NCBI GenBank assembly: GCA_014385025.1
Contig: JACRTB010000011.1
Coordinates: 1 to 64,000, forward strand
Direction of reading: 5' to 3'
Source: Yanshouia hominis
GTDB lineage: Bacteria > Bacillota > Clostridia > Oscillospirales > Ruminococcaceae
DNA length: 64,000 nucleotides
The notes below the pieces were generated by a model. That model had not been told where the DNA came from. It did not search any database and worked only from the letters and a program-made list of their open reading frames with translations. Both the position numbers and the translations under genes were made by a program. This document shows, piece after piece, positions 49,801-60,061 of the stretch (position 1 is its first letter; each line of letters begins with the position of its first letter).

Positions 49801-51129
49801 TCCTATGCATACGGGAAGTATGGTTTCTATTATTTTCTCGCAATCAATATTGTCGAGAAGAACAACTGGACCAGCCGCTATACCATCTTCGGAGACGTCA
49901 CCCTCTCAAAGAAGGGCAAATATGGCATCACCAATAAGGACAACGAATGCACCCTCTTTATCGATACCACGGTAGGACCGGAAAAGACCAGTTCCCGGGT
50001 AGACGTGGAGGATATGGAGGACAGGGACGAGCTGCTCCGGCTGGACGAGGACTACCGGCGATATAACTTCGAAGACCTCGGCACCGACGGAGAGGATGTT
50101 TTCTATTTCTTCGGTATGAGCGACGACAATTATTTCACCGTCAATACCAATGATCAGGACGATATCCTTCTGGGCAATACGGTGGAGTACAACGAAGAAA
50201 TCGGAGCGCTTTATCCCGACGCCGAGCTGTTCTTCTTCAACGGCGGCACCAAGGAATTCAATCACCATGGCATCATGACCTTTGCCGCCTCGCCCAGCAC
50301 CTATCTTTACAGAAGAAACGGCAGCATGCTGACCCGGATTGACGGTCTGAAATACGATGACGACGAGCAGGCCTATCATTTTTATACCAAAAATATCGGA
50401 AGCTACGTTTTTTCAGACCGCGAGCTTGACTACGACCGGTACAATATTTCCCGGGTGGCCCCGTGGGCGCAGGCCGAAAATGAAGACGGCACCATTTCGA
50501 CCATCAACGGCTGTGAGTTCAAGGGCGCCTATGTTGAATATGGCTCCACTATTTATTATGCGCTGCGAAACAGCGAGGACAAAACGATCACCGATAAAAT
50601 GGCGCTCGAATCCGGCCATTTCACCTATGGCTTTGAGTCAAAAGACCCCAATGCTCCCGCCATTAGGGAAGCCGGCATCACCTTCCGCACCAACTGGATT
50701 AAGAGCTCGGATACCCGTACCAAACGCTATTATGTCGCGGTCACCTTTGCCGAGGTTCCTGATCCCGGTGTTCCGCGCACCGTCTCCGGTGATTTGATCA
50801 TTTACTACAAAGGGGAAGAGGTCACCCGCCTGCCCCTCGGTCCAACCGAGCAGGGCGACTATACCCTCACCCTGCACGGCGGACGGCCGGTCGCCAACGA
50901 CTGGATTCCACGCGATTACGTCGTTCCGGTGCTGCGCACTGAGGAGGAAATTGAGGAGCTTCCAGTCGCCACCCTGCTTGACAACGAGGAAACCGGAACT
51001 TCCGCGGATGCCGATCCGGAATCCGTTGATGCGAACGGCAGCGTCTCCGCTGTCGAAAGTGACGTTCCTGCCTCAGCCGTCTCACCGTCTGAAGTATCTG
51101 AATCGCCGGAGAGCGGAAGCGCCGGCTAA
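46855..51129 (+). CDS. Large secreted protein with about eight repeated domains
   Basis: Encodes 1424 residues. ATG at 46855 is preferred over 46849 for its spacing from GGGAGG. A signal peptide ends near ISAAAEG. About eight domains of 130-150 residues follow, each with a pattern such as ATQAQ-x-GVIST, then YGDVFYYAVR, DLTSSKY, SRWWIKITLIDKP and a final beta segment with GNYPLAV. Domains 2 and 3 are nearly identical even in DNA. A distinct acidic insert (about 1045-1195) precedes the last domain. The C-terminal tail is acidic Ser/Glu/Val-rich. No LPxTG, SLH or membrane anchor was found. The domain was not recognised; an Ig-like adhesive or structural surface protein is plausible. Confidence 0.8.
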   Translation: MKRSKRLVSTLLALAMIAALMPISAAAEGVEKIPATISTVPQYVKSGETLISNDTSGASTAKSLEYGTSVYFLLRTESGSAGNIADPDYVDPDKFDITFSGTQGVDTDGLALVKESSVGGTFWYLKVPLIEQGGLTGDTAVQGSIVIAPKAGGTSFTLNLTARKITLQAAVTGDRPIVSLATQAQAMGESGVISTMTKAQCQTLQYGDVFYYAVRTTGSSYLTAEDDLTSSKYTCGYTPGSEEPFNAVKSAELVYDRNTETTSRWWIKITLIDKPASAPDKLNLNGAFTITASDPATNVSMAPRDGNYPLAVTFVKTDLPIESLATQAQSKGTNGVISTMSKTQCQALEYGGVFYYAVRTTGSSYLTAADDLTSSKYTCGYTPGSEEPFNAVKSVELVYDRNTETTSRWWIKITLIDKPASAPAKLDLNGAFTITASDPATNVSMAPRDGNYPLAVVTVKTDTVVDNLGTQAQGMGSDGYISTLGKNDCIALQYGDVIYYPVRAAGSSNITGLDELTPEKYNCSYTKGTEAFDPVKSVELVYKPTSASASRWWIQVTFIDKPDGAPESLPVDGSFRITSSELGISVSMAPKDGNYPLALRTGALTGSERIVTKTSTAPQYIKDGDTLIAQNGTSSSSSFFPFGQTIYFILRDNSGDIISPDYIVPEDYTVECDSAQVSSCELVAGKYSGGERWYVKLVLAAQESGEEDAAVTGTLKLIHKDGEKATLDLTARGITLTTDSVPRPFTRVATWAQRRNAEGVVKSISGASSNSPTVEYGEAIYYALANGSNTSLTGIDLFDPEDYIVTYTPTGENDFNPFDYLILSYEPFETSSSSGNKWFLKLQTTDDAQGLMLADGVIEIFRASDNKMMASLDLGANVPLIFGGEDDTTNDRGIRTVTLVHHVDSTKMVENDEGYVGRASSDLGTSSNVGYGETAYYMLVGVDKFGGEHPITDPDAVENIHIKTDFSQNADKVESIEIVKKRSYAYGKYGFYYFLAINIVEKNNWTSRYTIFGDVTLSKKGKYGITNKDNECTLFIDTTVGPEKTSSRVDVEDMEDRDELLRLDEDYRRYNFEDLGTDGEDVFYFFGMSDDNYFTVNTNDQDDILLGNTVEYNEEIGALYPDAELFFFNGGTKEFNHHGIMTFAASPSTYLYRRNGSMLTRIDGLKYDDDEQAYHFYTKNIGSYVFSDRELDYDRYNISRVAPWAQAENEDGTISTINGCEFKGAYVEYGSTIYYALRNSEDKTITDKMALESGHFTYGFESKDPNAPAIREAGITFRTNWIKSSDTRTKRYYVAVTFAEVPDPGVPRTVSGDLIIYYKGEEVTRLPLGPTEQGDYTLTLHGGRPVANDWIPRDYVVPVLRTEEEIEELPVATLLDNEETGTSADADPESVDANGSVSAVESDVPASAVSPSEVSESPESGSAG

Positions 51130-51177
51130 ACCTTAAACTGCCAGCATCCAGCCAATGGGTTTCTCTTCCTAACTTTC

Positions 51178-51235
51178 AAACGCCGAATGGCGGACCGTTT
51201 TTCGCGGCCCGCCATTCGGCGTTTACCGTTTTTTA
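51178..51235 (+). terminator. Intrinsic terminator of the surface protein gene
   Basis: A 16-bp perfect stem (51178-51193 with 51209-51224) with a GC-containing loop, then ACCGTTTTTT. Confidence 0.88.
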
Positions 51236-51380
51236 TGATCATGACAAATCCGTTGAAGCAGCGGACAATTCCCGCTCAGTAGCAAGGCTCCTTACAAGAA
51301 ATCACTCCTCTATCATCTGCCGGACATCTAAAATCCTCCGCTGATGATTTGATACCATTGTTTTTTCAAGCTTTTGACAC

Positions 51381-51409
51381 TTATATTTTTTTTCAGAATT
51401 ACGATACTA
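51381..51409 (+). promoter_or_regulatory. Candidate SigG (forespore) promoter of the SASP gene
   Basis: TTATA at 51381-51385, 17 bp, then GATACTA at 51403-51409, one change from the Bacillus SigG -10 CATACTA. SASP genes are typical SigG targets. Confidence 0.5.
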
Positions 51410-51478
51410 TTACTGCAAACGCAAAGGGTCTGAAAAGAAGATTCAGAACAAAACAAATGGATAAGGAGATTTCACACT

Positions 51479-51676
51479 ATGGCTAGATCGAATAATAAGA
51501 TCGTTGTCCCCGAGGCGAAGGCCGCGATGGAGAAGTTTAAGATGGAAGCCGCCAACGAGGTTGGCGTGAACCTCAAGCAGGGCTATAACGGCGATCTGAC
51601 CTCCCGTCAGGCCGGCTCGGTCGGCGGACAGATGGTCAAGAAAATGATTGAGTCCTACGAAAACTCGCTGAAGTAA
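51479..51676 (+). CDS. Alpha/beta-type small acid-soluble spore protein
   Basis: Encodes 65 residues with AAGGAG upstream. MEKFKMEAANEVG carries the GPR germination-protease site region, and GYNGDLTSRQAGSVGGQMVKKMI is the highly conserved DNA-binding segment. Binds spore DNA and protects it from UV and chemical damage; degraded at germination. It is monocistronic between terminators. A good marker that the organism makes endospores. Confidence 0.97.
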   Translation: MARSNNKIVVPEAKAAMEKFKMEAANEVGVNLKQGYNGDLTSRQAGSVGGQMVKKMIESYENSLK

Positions 51677-51705
51677 TTTCGGCAGGGCTCTCCTTCGGAG
51701 AGCTG

Positions 51706-51747
51706 GGAGAGACGGGTCCGAGCTTCGGACCCGTCTCTCCGCTGTTT
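51706..51747 (+). terminator. Intrinsic terminator of the SASP gene
   Basis: A 16-bp perfect stem (51706-51721 with 51725-51740), then GCTGTTTC. A smaller hairpin at 51686-51703 precedes it. Confidence 0.75.
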
Positions 51748-51912
51748 CTGGTACGATTCAGGGAATACCGCGCTTCGATGCAATTTGTCCGTTCCTGTGA
51801 AACACCCGAGGGGATTTGTCCATTTTTGCAAGATTTTTTTACGTTACCTTCACATTTAGAAAATAAATTTATGACTTTTTTATGTTCATTTCATGAATTC
51901 AAGCGATTGATC

Positions 51913-51941
51913 TTGACATTTTACAAGGAATGATGTTCAAT
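51913..51941 (+). promoter_or_regulatory. Promoter of the V-ATPase operon
   Basis: TTGACA at 51913-51918, 17 bp and TTCAAT at 51936-51941, giving a leader of about 100 nt. The surrounding 51780-52020 is strongly AT-rich compared with the operon. Confidence 0.6.
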
Positions 51942-52046
51942 AGTACCAAGAGTTAGAGGTTCATTTTTTCCAGATTCGGTAAAAGTTTGACGAAAAAATG
52001 AAAGTGTCTCTTGCTTTCCAAATTCAGGATCAGGAGGTTAACCGCA

Positions 52047-52358
52047 ATGTCTTATGACGCTATTTTGCAGGTGAGCAAGGCAGAAGAAACCGCCCGCGCA
52101 AATCTGTCGGAAGCGCAGAACCGAGCGCGCGAGCGGATTGCCGCGGCCCAAAGCGCCGCTGAACAAAAGCTCGCCGATGTCAAAAAGCAGCTTGCCGCTG
52201 AAACGGCCGAAGCACTGGCCGAGGAACGAAAAAGGAACGAGGCCTACGCGGCCGATCAGGCGGCTCTGTCCGGTCAGGACTGCGGCCGTCTCAGAGAACG
52301 GGCGGCGGCCCACATGGATGCGGCGGTTGCCCGAGTGATGGAAAGGGTAATGGGCTGA
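52047..52358 (+). CDS. ntpF: V-type ATPase subunit G/H (NtpF-like stalk protein)
   Basis: Encodes 103 residues from the ATG at 52047 with CAGGAGG. The chain is almost all charged helix (SKAEETARANLSEAQNRARE, AEQKLADVKKQLAAE), as in the peripheral-stalk subunit that pairs with subunit E. First gene of a nine-gene operon; its stop overlaps the ntpI start (TGATG). Recognition rests on context and composition. Confidence 0.82.
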   Translation: MSYDAILQVSKAEETARANLSEAQNRARERIAAAQSAAEQKLADVKKQLAAETAEALAEERKRNEAYAADQAALSGQDCGRLRERAAAHMDAAVARVMERVMG

Positions 52359-54286
52359 TGGCACTTGTAACGATGAAACGCCTCTCGGTTCTGGCTCCTG
52401 CCGAGCGCCGCCGTCCGGTTCTGCGCCGGCTTGCGCGCCTCGGCTGCGCCGAGCTGGAACGGGCGGCCCCCCAGCTTTTTGCCGATACCGGCGGAGCGCT
52501 GCGGCCGCAGGAGGAAAATACCGGCGCCGCGGAGATCCGTGCGCGCCTGACAGCGGCCCATTCGGCACTCGCTGCTGCCGCGCCGCAGAAGACACCCTTT
52601 TTCGGAGCGCGGATGACCATGACCGAACGGCAGCTTTTCGATTCCGCCTCTCTCGAGGCCGCAAATCGGGCCGCTGCTCAAATCGAGGCGCTGGTCCGCC
52701 AATCCGAGGAGGCTTCGGCCTCCATTTCCCGTATAGAAGCGCGGATCGCCTCGCTGCGGCCCTGGATTCCTCTCGATCTGCCGCTCAACTATACGGGCAG
52801 CGAGCACACCGAATTTTGGATCGGCGTATTGCCCGTCTCCTGTGACCTCGAAGCGCTCCGCTCCGCTCTCGCGGAGCAGGCGCCCGCGTCACAGCTTGAT
52901 CTGGTCGGCTCCGACCGGGAGCAGCACTACATGACGCTGCTGGTGCATAAAGGGGAAGCGCCGGCCGCCTCGGCACTGGTGCGCGCCAGCGGCTTTACAG
53001 CGGTTCCCTTCCGGGATGTTTCCCGCACCGCAGGAGAGGAAATCTCCAGCCTGGAGGCGGAGGAGGCCGCCGCCCGCCGCATCCGGGAAACCGCGGCGCA
53101 GAGCATTGCTTCCTTTGCGCCCGAACGCCAAAAAATTGCGGCGGCCATCGACGCCTACACGCAGGAGGCGCTGCGCGACAGCCTTCTTTCCGGCTTTGGG
53201 CGCACCGAGCGGACCGTCTATCTGACAGGATGGATTCCCGCCGATGCTGCCGGCGCGGTCGAACAGGTCCTTCGGGAGGAGGGCTGCGCCTATGAGCTCC
53301 GGGAACCGGCCGAAGGGGAGGACCCCCCGACGGCATACCGAGACAACCGCTTTGTGGAGCCGTTTGCGGCGGTTACCGAGATGTACGGAACCCCGACCTA
53401 CGGAAGCATTATCGATCCGAATCCGCTGATGAGCTTCTTTTACTTTATCTTTTTCGGCTTCATTATGGCCGATGCGATGTACGGCCTCCTGATGTTTTTC
53501 GGCTGCTGGTTCTATTTAAAGAAGAAGCGCCCCGCCGGTACGATGAAGCGGATGCTTACCCTCTTCATGTACTGCGGGATTTCCACCTTTGCGGTGGGTG
53601 CTCTGACCGGCGGCTGGTTCGGGGATCTTGCCTCGGCGGTTTCGGGCGGAGCGTTTACCATTCCCGCGATCTGGTTCGAACCGCTGACCGATCCGATGAA
53701 GATGCTGGCCTTTTCGCTGGCGCTCGGCGCCCTCCAGATCATCATCGGCATGGGACTTTCGGCATGGCGTTCCATCCGGCAGGGCCAGCTGCTCGACGCG
53801 GTGTTCGATGTCGGCTCCTGGTATGTTCTGTTCCTCGGCATCGGCCTCTTTGCACTGGGCCTTCCGGTCGGAGGATGGCTGATGGGGATCGGCCTGCTGA
53901 TGCTGCTGCTGACCGGCGGCCGCAAAAACAAGGGCCTCGGAAAAATCATCGGCGGACTGGGCAAAATCTACAACATCACCGGCTTTCTTTCGGACCTTCT
54001 CTCCTACTCCCGGGTCATGGCCCTTGGCCTTTCCGGCGCGGTGGTGGGGCAGGTGGTCAATAAAATCGCAACGATGGCGACCGGTATCCCCGGCGTGATC
54101 CTCTTTGTGGCGGTGTTCCTTTTTGGACACATCTTCAATCTTGCGATCGGCCTGCTGGGCGCCTACGTGCATACCTCGCGTCTCCAGTATATCGAGTTTT
54201 TTGGACGGTTTTTCGAGGATGGTGGCCATCCCTTCAAACCGCTGGAAAATAACACAAAATTTGTAGAAATCGTCAAGGAGGACTAA
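52358..54286 (+). CDS. ntpI: V-type ATPase subunit I (membrane subunit a)
   Basis: Encodes 642 residues. The soluble N-terminal half (1-340) contains paired coiled-coil segments. The membrane half has PTYGSIIDPNPLMSFFYFIFFGFIMADAMYG, GALQIIIGMGL, SYSRVMALGLSGAVVG (with the essential Arg facing the ring) and GLLGAYVHTSRLQYIEFFGRF, all diagnostic. It provides the ion half-channels next to the K ring. Confidence 0.95.
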   Translation: MALVTMKRLSVLAPAERRRPVLRRLARLGCAELERAAPQLFADTGGALRPQEENTGAAEIRARLTAAHSALAAAAPQKTPFFGARMTMTERQLFDSASLEAANRAAAQIEALVRQSEEASASISRIEARIASLRPWIPLDLPLNYTGSEHTEFWIGVLPVSCDLEALRSALAEQAPASQLDLVGSDREQHYMTLLVHKGEAPAASALVRASGFTAVPFRDVSRTAGEEISSLEAEEAAARRIRETAAQSIASFAPERQKIAAAIDAYTQEALRDSLLSGFGRTERTVYLTGWIPADAAGAVEQVLREEGCAYELREPAEGEDPPTAYRDNRFVEPFAAVTEMYGTPTYGSIIDPNPLMSFFYFIFFGFIMADAMYGLLMFFGCWFYLKKKRPAGTMKRMLTLFMYCGISTFAVGALTGGWFGDLASAVSGGAFTIPAIWFEPLTDPMKMLAFSLALGALQIIIGMGLSAWRSIRQGQLLDAVFDVGSWYVLFLGIGLFALGLPVGGWLMGIGLLMLLLTGGRKNKGLGKIIGGLGKIYNITGFLSDLLSYSRVMALGLSGAVVGQVVNKIATMATGIPGVILFVAVFLFGHIFNLAIGLLGAYVHTSRLQYIEFFGRFFEDGGHPFKPLENNTKFVEIVKED

Positions 54287-54787
<501 letters not shown>

Positions 54788-54802
54788 TGAAGGAATCCTG
54801 TT

Positions 54803-55534
54803 ATGAATGGATTAGATAACATCTCGAACAAAATCCTCTCGGAAGCCGCGGAGCAGGCAAAGGAGATTCTTGCCGACGCCGAACGTCAGGCCGCGGAAAT
54901 CGCGGAAAAGTCCGAGGCCGACGCGGCCCGCGAACTGGCGGAGGGAAGGCGCGCGATCGAAGCGCGCCGCGCCGATCTGGCCGAAAAGGCCAGGCTCGCC
55001 GCTTCGCTCGAGCACCGCAGACTGCTCGCCACCACCCGTCAGGAGCTGATCGGGCAGGCGTTTTCCACGGCGCTCGACCGTCTGATTCATCTGCCGGCGG
55101 AGGAATACCGCAGGCTGCTGATTCTCCTCGCCGAACAGGCCCTTGCCGACGGTGAGGGCGGCGAGCTGCTTTTCAACGAGCGGGACCGCGCGGCGCACGG
55201 CGACGCGGTTGTCTCGGCGATCAACGCCAAGCTGGTCAGCGGCAAGGTTTCGCAGGTGACCGGCTCGGTGCAGGGCGTGATGGAAACCGTCCGCCGCGGC
55301 GGGCTGCCGACCATCGATTCCCTCAAGCAATCGGTGAAGTCGGCCGCTGAGGGGCTTTCTCAGGGCAGGCTGGGGCTGGTCACCCTCGCGGAGGACTGCG
55401 CCCCCATTCCGGGAGGCGTGGTGGTCCGCCGGGGCAAAATCGAGCTCAACTGCGCTCTCGACGTGTCGGTGCGGATGCTGGCCGAATCGATGGCCTTTGA
55501 GGTGAGCGCGCTGCTCTTTCCCGAAGGAGCGTGA
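54803..55534 (+). CDS. ntpE: V-type ATPase subunit E
   Basis: Encodes 243 residues. A long N-terminal helix rich in Ala/Glu/Arg (ISNKILSEAAEQAKEILADA) leads to a globular C-terminal domain with GGVVVRRGKIELNCALDV near the end, typical of the peripheral-stalk E subunit. Somewhat longer than average (about 200). Located between K and C as in other ntp operons. Confidence 0.92.
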   Translation: MNGLDNISNKILSEAAEQAKEILADAERQAAEIAEKSEADAARELAEGRRAIEARRADLAEKARLAASLEHRRLLATTRQELIGQAFSTALDRLIHLPAEEYRRLLILLAEQALADGEGGELLFNERDRAAHGDAVVSAINAKLVSGKVSQVTGSVQGVMETVRRGGLPTIDSLKQSVKSAAEGLSQGRLGLVTLAEDCAPIPGGVVVRRGKIELNCALDVSVRMLAESMAFEVSALLFPEGA

Positions 55535-55539
55535 TCGAA

Positions 55540-56532
55540 ATGAACCACCGCGACACCGATTACCTGTATATCAGCACCCGCCTCAAGGCGCGGAGCCAGA
55601 ATCTTTTTTCCCGCGAGAAGCTCAACCGCCTGATCGCGGCGCGGACCGGCGAGGACGCGGTTAAGCTTCTGACCGAAAACGGCTGGGCCGCCTTTGCTCC
55701 GGACGATCTTTCTGCCTGCGAGGCGGAAATCGCGCGGCAGCAGCAGGAATCCTTCGAGCTGCTCTACCGTTACGCCCCCGACCGGAGGATGATCGACCTC
55801 TTCCGGCTGAAATACGATTACCACAATCTGAAGTCGGTCATCAAGGCCGGCGCGCTCGGAAGCGACCCCTCTCCCCTGCTGAGCGCGGCGGGCACCATCC
55901 CGCCGGCGGCGCTGCTTTTTGCGGCGCGGGAGCACGACTGGACAAAGCTGCCCGGCGCGATGAAGCAGGCCGCCGCGGAAGCCGCCGACCTGCTCGCCCG
56001 CACGGGAGACCCGCAGCTTTCCGACCTGCTCCTCGACCGGGCGATGACCGCCCAGATGCTCGAAATGGCGCGGGAATCCGAAAGCGGCTTCCTGCTCGGC
56101 TATGTCCGCCTGATGATCGACCTGCAGAATCTGCGGGTGCTGACCCGGGCGGCGCGCGCCAAAAAGGGCTATGACTATCTCAAGCGCGCCCTCTTTCCAG
56201 GTGGCGGGGTGACGGCGGCCGGTCTGACCGGGGAAATCACCCCCGAGCTGCTGCGGGCAAAGTTTGCGGCGGCAGCCTTCGCCGCTCCGGTGGAGGCAGC
56301 CTGTTCCGCCCTTTCCGGCGGCAGTCTCGCGGCCCTCGATCTCGCCTGCGACAACGCGTTGATTTCCTATCTGCGCACCTCCGCCCTTGTTCCCTTCGGA
56401 GAGGCACAGGTCATCGGGTATCTTCTCGCAAAGGAAGCCGAGCTTGTCTCGGTCCGTACCGTAATGGTCGGGCGTCACGCGGGCCTTACCCCCGAACAGA
56501 TTACAGAAAGGCTGAGGATCAGTTATGTATAA
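55540..56532 (+). CDS. ntpC: V-type ATPase subunit C (central rotor connector)
   Basis: Encodes 330 residues. The ATG at 55540, about 9 nt after GGAG, is preferred over GTG at 55531 that overlaps the ntpE stop. It has the all-helical AC39/V0D fold with YLYISTRLKARSQNLFS, FRLKYDYHNLKSVIKAG, and a closing PFGEAQVIGYLLAKEAELVS followed by RTVMVGRHAGL. It connects the rotor stalk to the K ring. Confidence 0.93.
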   Translation: MNHRDTDYLYISTRLKARSQNLFSREKLNRLIAARTGEDAVKLLTENGWAAFAPDDLSACEAEIARQQQESFELLYRYAPDRRMIDLFRLKYDYHNLKSVIKAGALGSDPSPLLSAAGTIPPAALLFAAREHDWTKLPGAMKQAAAEAADLLARTGDPQLSDLLLDRAMTAQMLEMARESESGFLLGYVRLMIDLQNLRVLTRAARAKKGYDYLKRALFPGGGVTAAGLTGEITPELLRAKFAAAAFAAPVEAACSALSGGSLAALDLACDNALISYLRTSALVPFGEAQVIGYLLAKEAELVSVRTVMVGRHAGLTPEQITERLRISYV

Positions 56533-56851
56533 GGCAGCCGTCATTGGGGACCGACAGAGCGTAATGGGCTTTCGGGCGCTTGGATTAACCGTTGAATGCG
56601 CCGAAACTCCCGAGCAGGCCTCCGGCGCGCTGCACCGGCTGGCCGAGACGAACCATGCGGTCATCTATATCACAGAACAGCTCGCAAGTAAAATTCCGCA
56701 GGAGATCGCCCAATATCTCGATCTGCCGCAGGTCGCGGTGATCCCGATCCCGTCAAAGGACGGCGTGCTCGGCATCGGGGACAGGGAGCTGCACAGCGCG
56801 GTGGAACGCGCCGTCGGCGCGGACATCCTGCGTTCCCCCGACGGGGATTGA
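56525..56851 (+). CDS. ntpG: V-type ATPase subunit F
   Basis: Encodes 108 residues, overlapping subunit C by 8 bp. It has the CheY-like fold with [35 protein letters not shown] and [16 protein letters not shown], normal for the central-stalk F subunit (called NtpG in the E. hirae operon). Confidence 0.93.
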   Translation: MYKAAVIGDRQSVMGFRALGLTVECAETPEQASGALHRLAETNHAVIYITEQLASKIPQEIAQYLDLPQVAVIPIPSKDGVLGIGDRELHSAVERAVGADILRSPDGD

Positions 56852-56894
56852 ACGGTTGGGCGGCAGAACGCTACGGAAGGAAGGTTTGAACCCT

Positions 56895-58667
56895 ATGAGC
56901 AAACATGGACAGATTGTCAAAATCGCCGGCCCGCTCGTTGTGGCGAGCGGCATGCAGGACGCCAATATGTTCGACGTCGTCCGGGTCGGCAAGCAAAGGC
57001 TGATCGGCGAGGTCATTGAGATGCGCGGCGACCGCGCCTCGATTCAGGTCTATGAGGAGACGGCCGGCATCACCCCGGGCGACGAGGTGGAAACAACCGG
57101 CGCGCCCCTCTCGGTCGAGCTGGCTCCCGGACTGATTACCACCATCTATGACGGCATCCAGCGGCCGCTCGAGGCAATCCGCAAGGTCAGCGGAAATTCG
57201 CTGCAGCGGGGCGTCGAGGTTCCGGCCGTCGATCACAATAAAAAGTGGAGCTTTCTCCCCACAGCCAAAACCGGCGACAGGGTCGTGGCCGGTGATGTGC
57301 TCGGCACCGTTGACGAAACGATCGTTGTCAAGCACAAGGTCATGGTTCCGAACGGAGTGGAAGGCGAAATCGTCGAAATCCGCGAGGGAGAATACACTGT
57401 CGATGATATGATTGCGGTTGTGAGACTCCCGGACGGCTCGGAGAAGGAGCTTTCGATGCTCCAGCGGTGGCCGGTCCGCGTGGAACGCCCCTATGAAAAG
57501 AAGCTGCCGCCCGACATCCCGATGATCACCGGGCAGCGCACCATCGACACCTTTTTCCCGATCGCCAAGGGCGGCACCGCCGCCATTCCCGGACCGTTCG
57601 GTTCGGGCAAGACGGTCACACAGCACCAGCTGGCCAAATGGTCGGACGTGGATATCGTTGTCTACATCGGCTGCGGCGAGCGCGGCAACGAGATGACCGA
57701 CGTTCTGCGCGAGTTCCCCGAGCTAATCGACCCTCGCACCGGCGAAAGCCTGATGCAGCGCACCGTGCTGATTGCAAACACCTCCGATATGCCGGTTGCC
57801 GCGCGTGAGGCGAGCGTTTACACCGGCATCACCATCGCCGAATATTACCGCGACATGGGTTATGCCGTCGCGGTGATCGCCGATTCCACCTCCCGCTGGG
57901 CCGAGGCGCTGCGCGAGATGTCCGGCCGTCTGGAGGAGATGCCCGGCGAGGAAGGCTACCCCGCCTATCTCGGCTCCCGCCTCGCCCAGTTCTATGAGCG
58001 CGCCGGCCGCGTCATCTGCAAGGGCTCCGACCATCGCGAGGCGGCGCTCGCCGCCATCGGCGCCGTCTCCCCTCCCGGAGGCGATATTTCCGAGCCGGTT
58101 TCTCAGGCCACCCTGCGGATCGTCAAGGTGTTCTGGGGCCTCGATTCGGCGCTGGCATACAGCCGCCATTTCCCGGCCATCAACTGGCTCAACTCCTACT
58201 CCCTCTATTTTGACCGCCTGCAGAGCTGGTACGACGACAATGTGGGCACCGACTTCATCAGCAACCGCCACCGCGCGATGAGCCTGCTCCAGCAGGAAAG
58301 CGAGCTCAAGGAAATCGTTAAGCTGGTGGGCATCGATTCCCTCTCTCCTGCCGACCGGCTCGTGATGGAGACCTCCCAGATGATCCGCGAGGACTTTCTC
58401 CAGCAGAACGCCATGAGCGATACCGACTCCTACTGCCCGATCGACAAGCAGTACCGCCTGCTCGCCATCATCCTGCACTACCATGAGCTGGCCGAAAAGG
58501 CGCTTGGGCAGGGTGCCAAAATGAACGCCGTATTCTCGATCGCGGCCCGCGACCGCATCGGCCGCGCCAAGGATGTCCCGACCGGGGAATACCAGACCGT
58601 CTTTGCCGATATCGACCGCGAGATGGCCGGGGAGCTCGAAGCCGCTGTGGGAGGTGCTGCGAAATGA
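56895..58667 (+). CDS. ntpA: V-type ATPase catalytic subunit A
   Basis: Encodes 590 residues from the ATG at 56895, with AAGGAAGG 8-9 nt upstream. P-loop GPFGSGKTV, catalytic-Glu segment [40 protein letters not shown] and the insert domain typical of A subunits ([15 protein letters not shown]) are all present. It hydrolyses or makes ATP in the V1 head. Confidence 0.98.
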   Translation: MSKHGQIVKIAGPLVVASGMQDANMFDVVRVGKQRLIGEVIEMRGDRASIQVYEETAGITPGDEVETTGAPLSVELAPGLITTIYDGIQRPLEAIRKVSGNSLQRGVEVPAVDHNKKWSFLPTAKTGDRVVAGDVLGTVDETIVVKHKVMVPNGVEGEIVEIREGEYTVDDMIAVVRLPDGSEKELSMLQRWPVRVERPYEKKLPPDIPMITGQRTIDTFFPIAKGGTAAIPGPFGSGKTVTQHQLAKWSDVDIVVYIGCGERGNEMTDVLREFPELIDPRTGESLMQRTVLIANTSDMPVAAREASVYTGITIAEYYRDMGYAVAVIADSTSRWAEALREMSGRLEEMPGEEGYPAYLGSRLAQFYERAGRVICKGSDHREAALAAIGAVSPPGGDISEPVSQATLRIVKVFWGLDSALAYSRHFPAINWLNSYSLYFDRLQSWYDDNVGTDFISNRHRAMSLLQQESELKEIVKLVGIDSLSPADRLVMETSQMIREDFLQQNAMSDTDSYCPIDKQYRLLAIILHYHELAEKALGQGAKMNAVFSIAARDRIGRAKDVPTGEYQTVFADIDREMAGELEAAVGGAAK

Positions 58668-60055
58668 TGAAGGAATACCGCACGATCCAGGAGGTCGCCG
58701 GGCCGCTGATGCTGGTCCGCGACGTCTCTGGGGTCGCTTATGACGAACTTGGAGAGATTGAGCTGCCTAACGGCGAGCTGCGCCGCTGCCGCGTGCTGGA
58801 AATTGACGGCTCCAACGCTATGGTGCAGCTCTTTGAGTCCTCAGCCGGCATCAACCTCGCCAATTCGAAGGTCCGTTTTCTCGGGCACTCCATCGAGCTG
58901 GGGGTTGCCCCCGACATGCTCGGCCGCGTCTTTGACGGCCTCGGCAAACCGATTGACGGCGGCGCCGACATCCTGCCGGTCAAATACGTCGATATCAACG
59001 GCACCCCGATGAACCCCGCCGCCCGCGATTACCCGTCCGAGTTTATTCAGACCGGCATCTCCGCCATCGACGGCCTTAACACTCTGGTGCGCGGCCAGAA
59101 GCTGCCGATCTTTTCCGGTTCCGGTCTGCCGCACTCCCAGCTCGCGGCGCAGATCGCCCGTCAGGCCAGGGTGCTGACCGAGGACAGCAAGTTTGCCGTC
59201 GTTTTCGCGGCGATCGGCATCACCTTTGAGGAAGCCGACTTCTTCATGTCCGACTTTACCCGCACCGGAGCGATCGAGCGTTCGGTGCTGTTCCTGAACC
59301 TCGCCAACGATCCGGCCATCGAGCGCATTTCCACCCCGCGTATGGCCCTTTCCGCCGCGGAATATCTCGCCTTTGACCTCGGGATGCAGGTGCTGGTCAT
59401 CCTGACCGATATTACCAATTACTGCGAGGCGCTGCGCGAAGTCTCGGCCGCCCGCAAGGAGGTCCCGGGGCGCCGCGGGTATCCCGGCTATCTCTACACC
59501 GACCTCGCGACGATGTACGAGCGTGCCGGCCGCCAGCTGGGCAAAGAGGGTTCGATCACGATGATCCCCATTCTCTCGATGCCCGAGGATGACAAGACCC
59601 ACCCGATCCCCGATCTGACCGGCTATATCACAGAGGGACAGATCATCATCTCGCGCGAACTCTACCGCAAGGGCCTCACCCCGCCGATCGACGTGCTGCC
59701 GTCGCTGTCCCGCCTGAAGGACAAGGGAGTCGGCGTCGGAAAAACCCGCGAGGACCACGCCAACACGATGAACCAGCTCTTTTCGGCCTATGCCCGCGGC
59801 AAGGACGCCAAGGAGCTGATGACCATCCTGGGCGAGGCCGCCCTGACCGAAACCGACAAACTCTACGCTAAATTTGCCGATGAGTTTGAACGCCGCTATG
59901 TCTCGCAGGGCTACACCACCAACCGAACCATCGAGGAAACTCTCGACCTCGGCTGGGAGCTGCTTGCAATTCTGCCGGAAGGCGAGCTCAAACGCATCAA
60001 GCCGGAATTTATCGAGAAATACCATCCCGCCCACCGGCAAAAGCAGAAGGGGTGA
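58664..60055 (+). CDS. ntpB: V-type ATPase subunit B
   Basis: Encodes 463 residues with ATG overlapping the subunit A stop (4 bp). It shows the non-catalytic nucleotide fold: [20 protein letters not shown] replaces the P-loop, with [38 protein letters not shown] and [19 protein letters not shown]. It alternates with subunit A in the head. Confidence 0.98.
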   Translation: MMKEYRTIQEVAGPLMLVRDVSGVAYDELGEIELPNGELRRCRVLEIDGSNAMVQLFESSAGINLANSKVRFLGHSIELGVAPDMLGRVFDGLGKPIDGGADILPVKYVDINGTPMNPAARDYPSEFIQTGISAIDGLNTLVRGQKLPIFSGSGLPHSQLAAQIARQARVLTEDSKFAVVFAAIGITFEEADFFMSDFTRTGAIERSVLFLNLANDPAIERISTPRMALSAAEYLAFDLGMQVLVILTDITNYCEALREVSAARKEVPGRRGYPGYLYTDLATMYERAGRQLGKEGSITMIPILSMPEDDKTHPIPDLTGYITEGQIIISRELYRKGLTPPIDVLPSLSRLKDKGVGVGKTREDHANTMNQLFSAYARGKDAKELMTILGEAALTETDKLYAKFADEFERRYVSQGYTTNRTIEETLDLGWELLAILPEGELKRIKPEFIEKYHPAHRQKQKG

Positions 60056-60061
60056 GACTGG

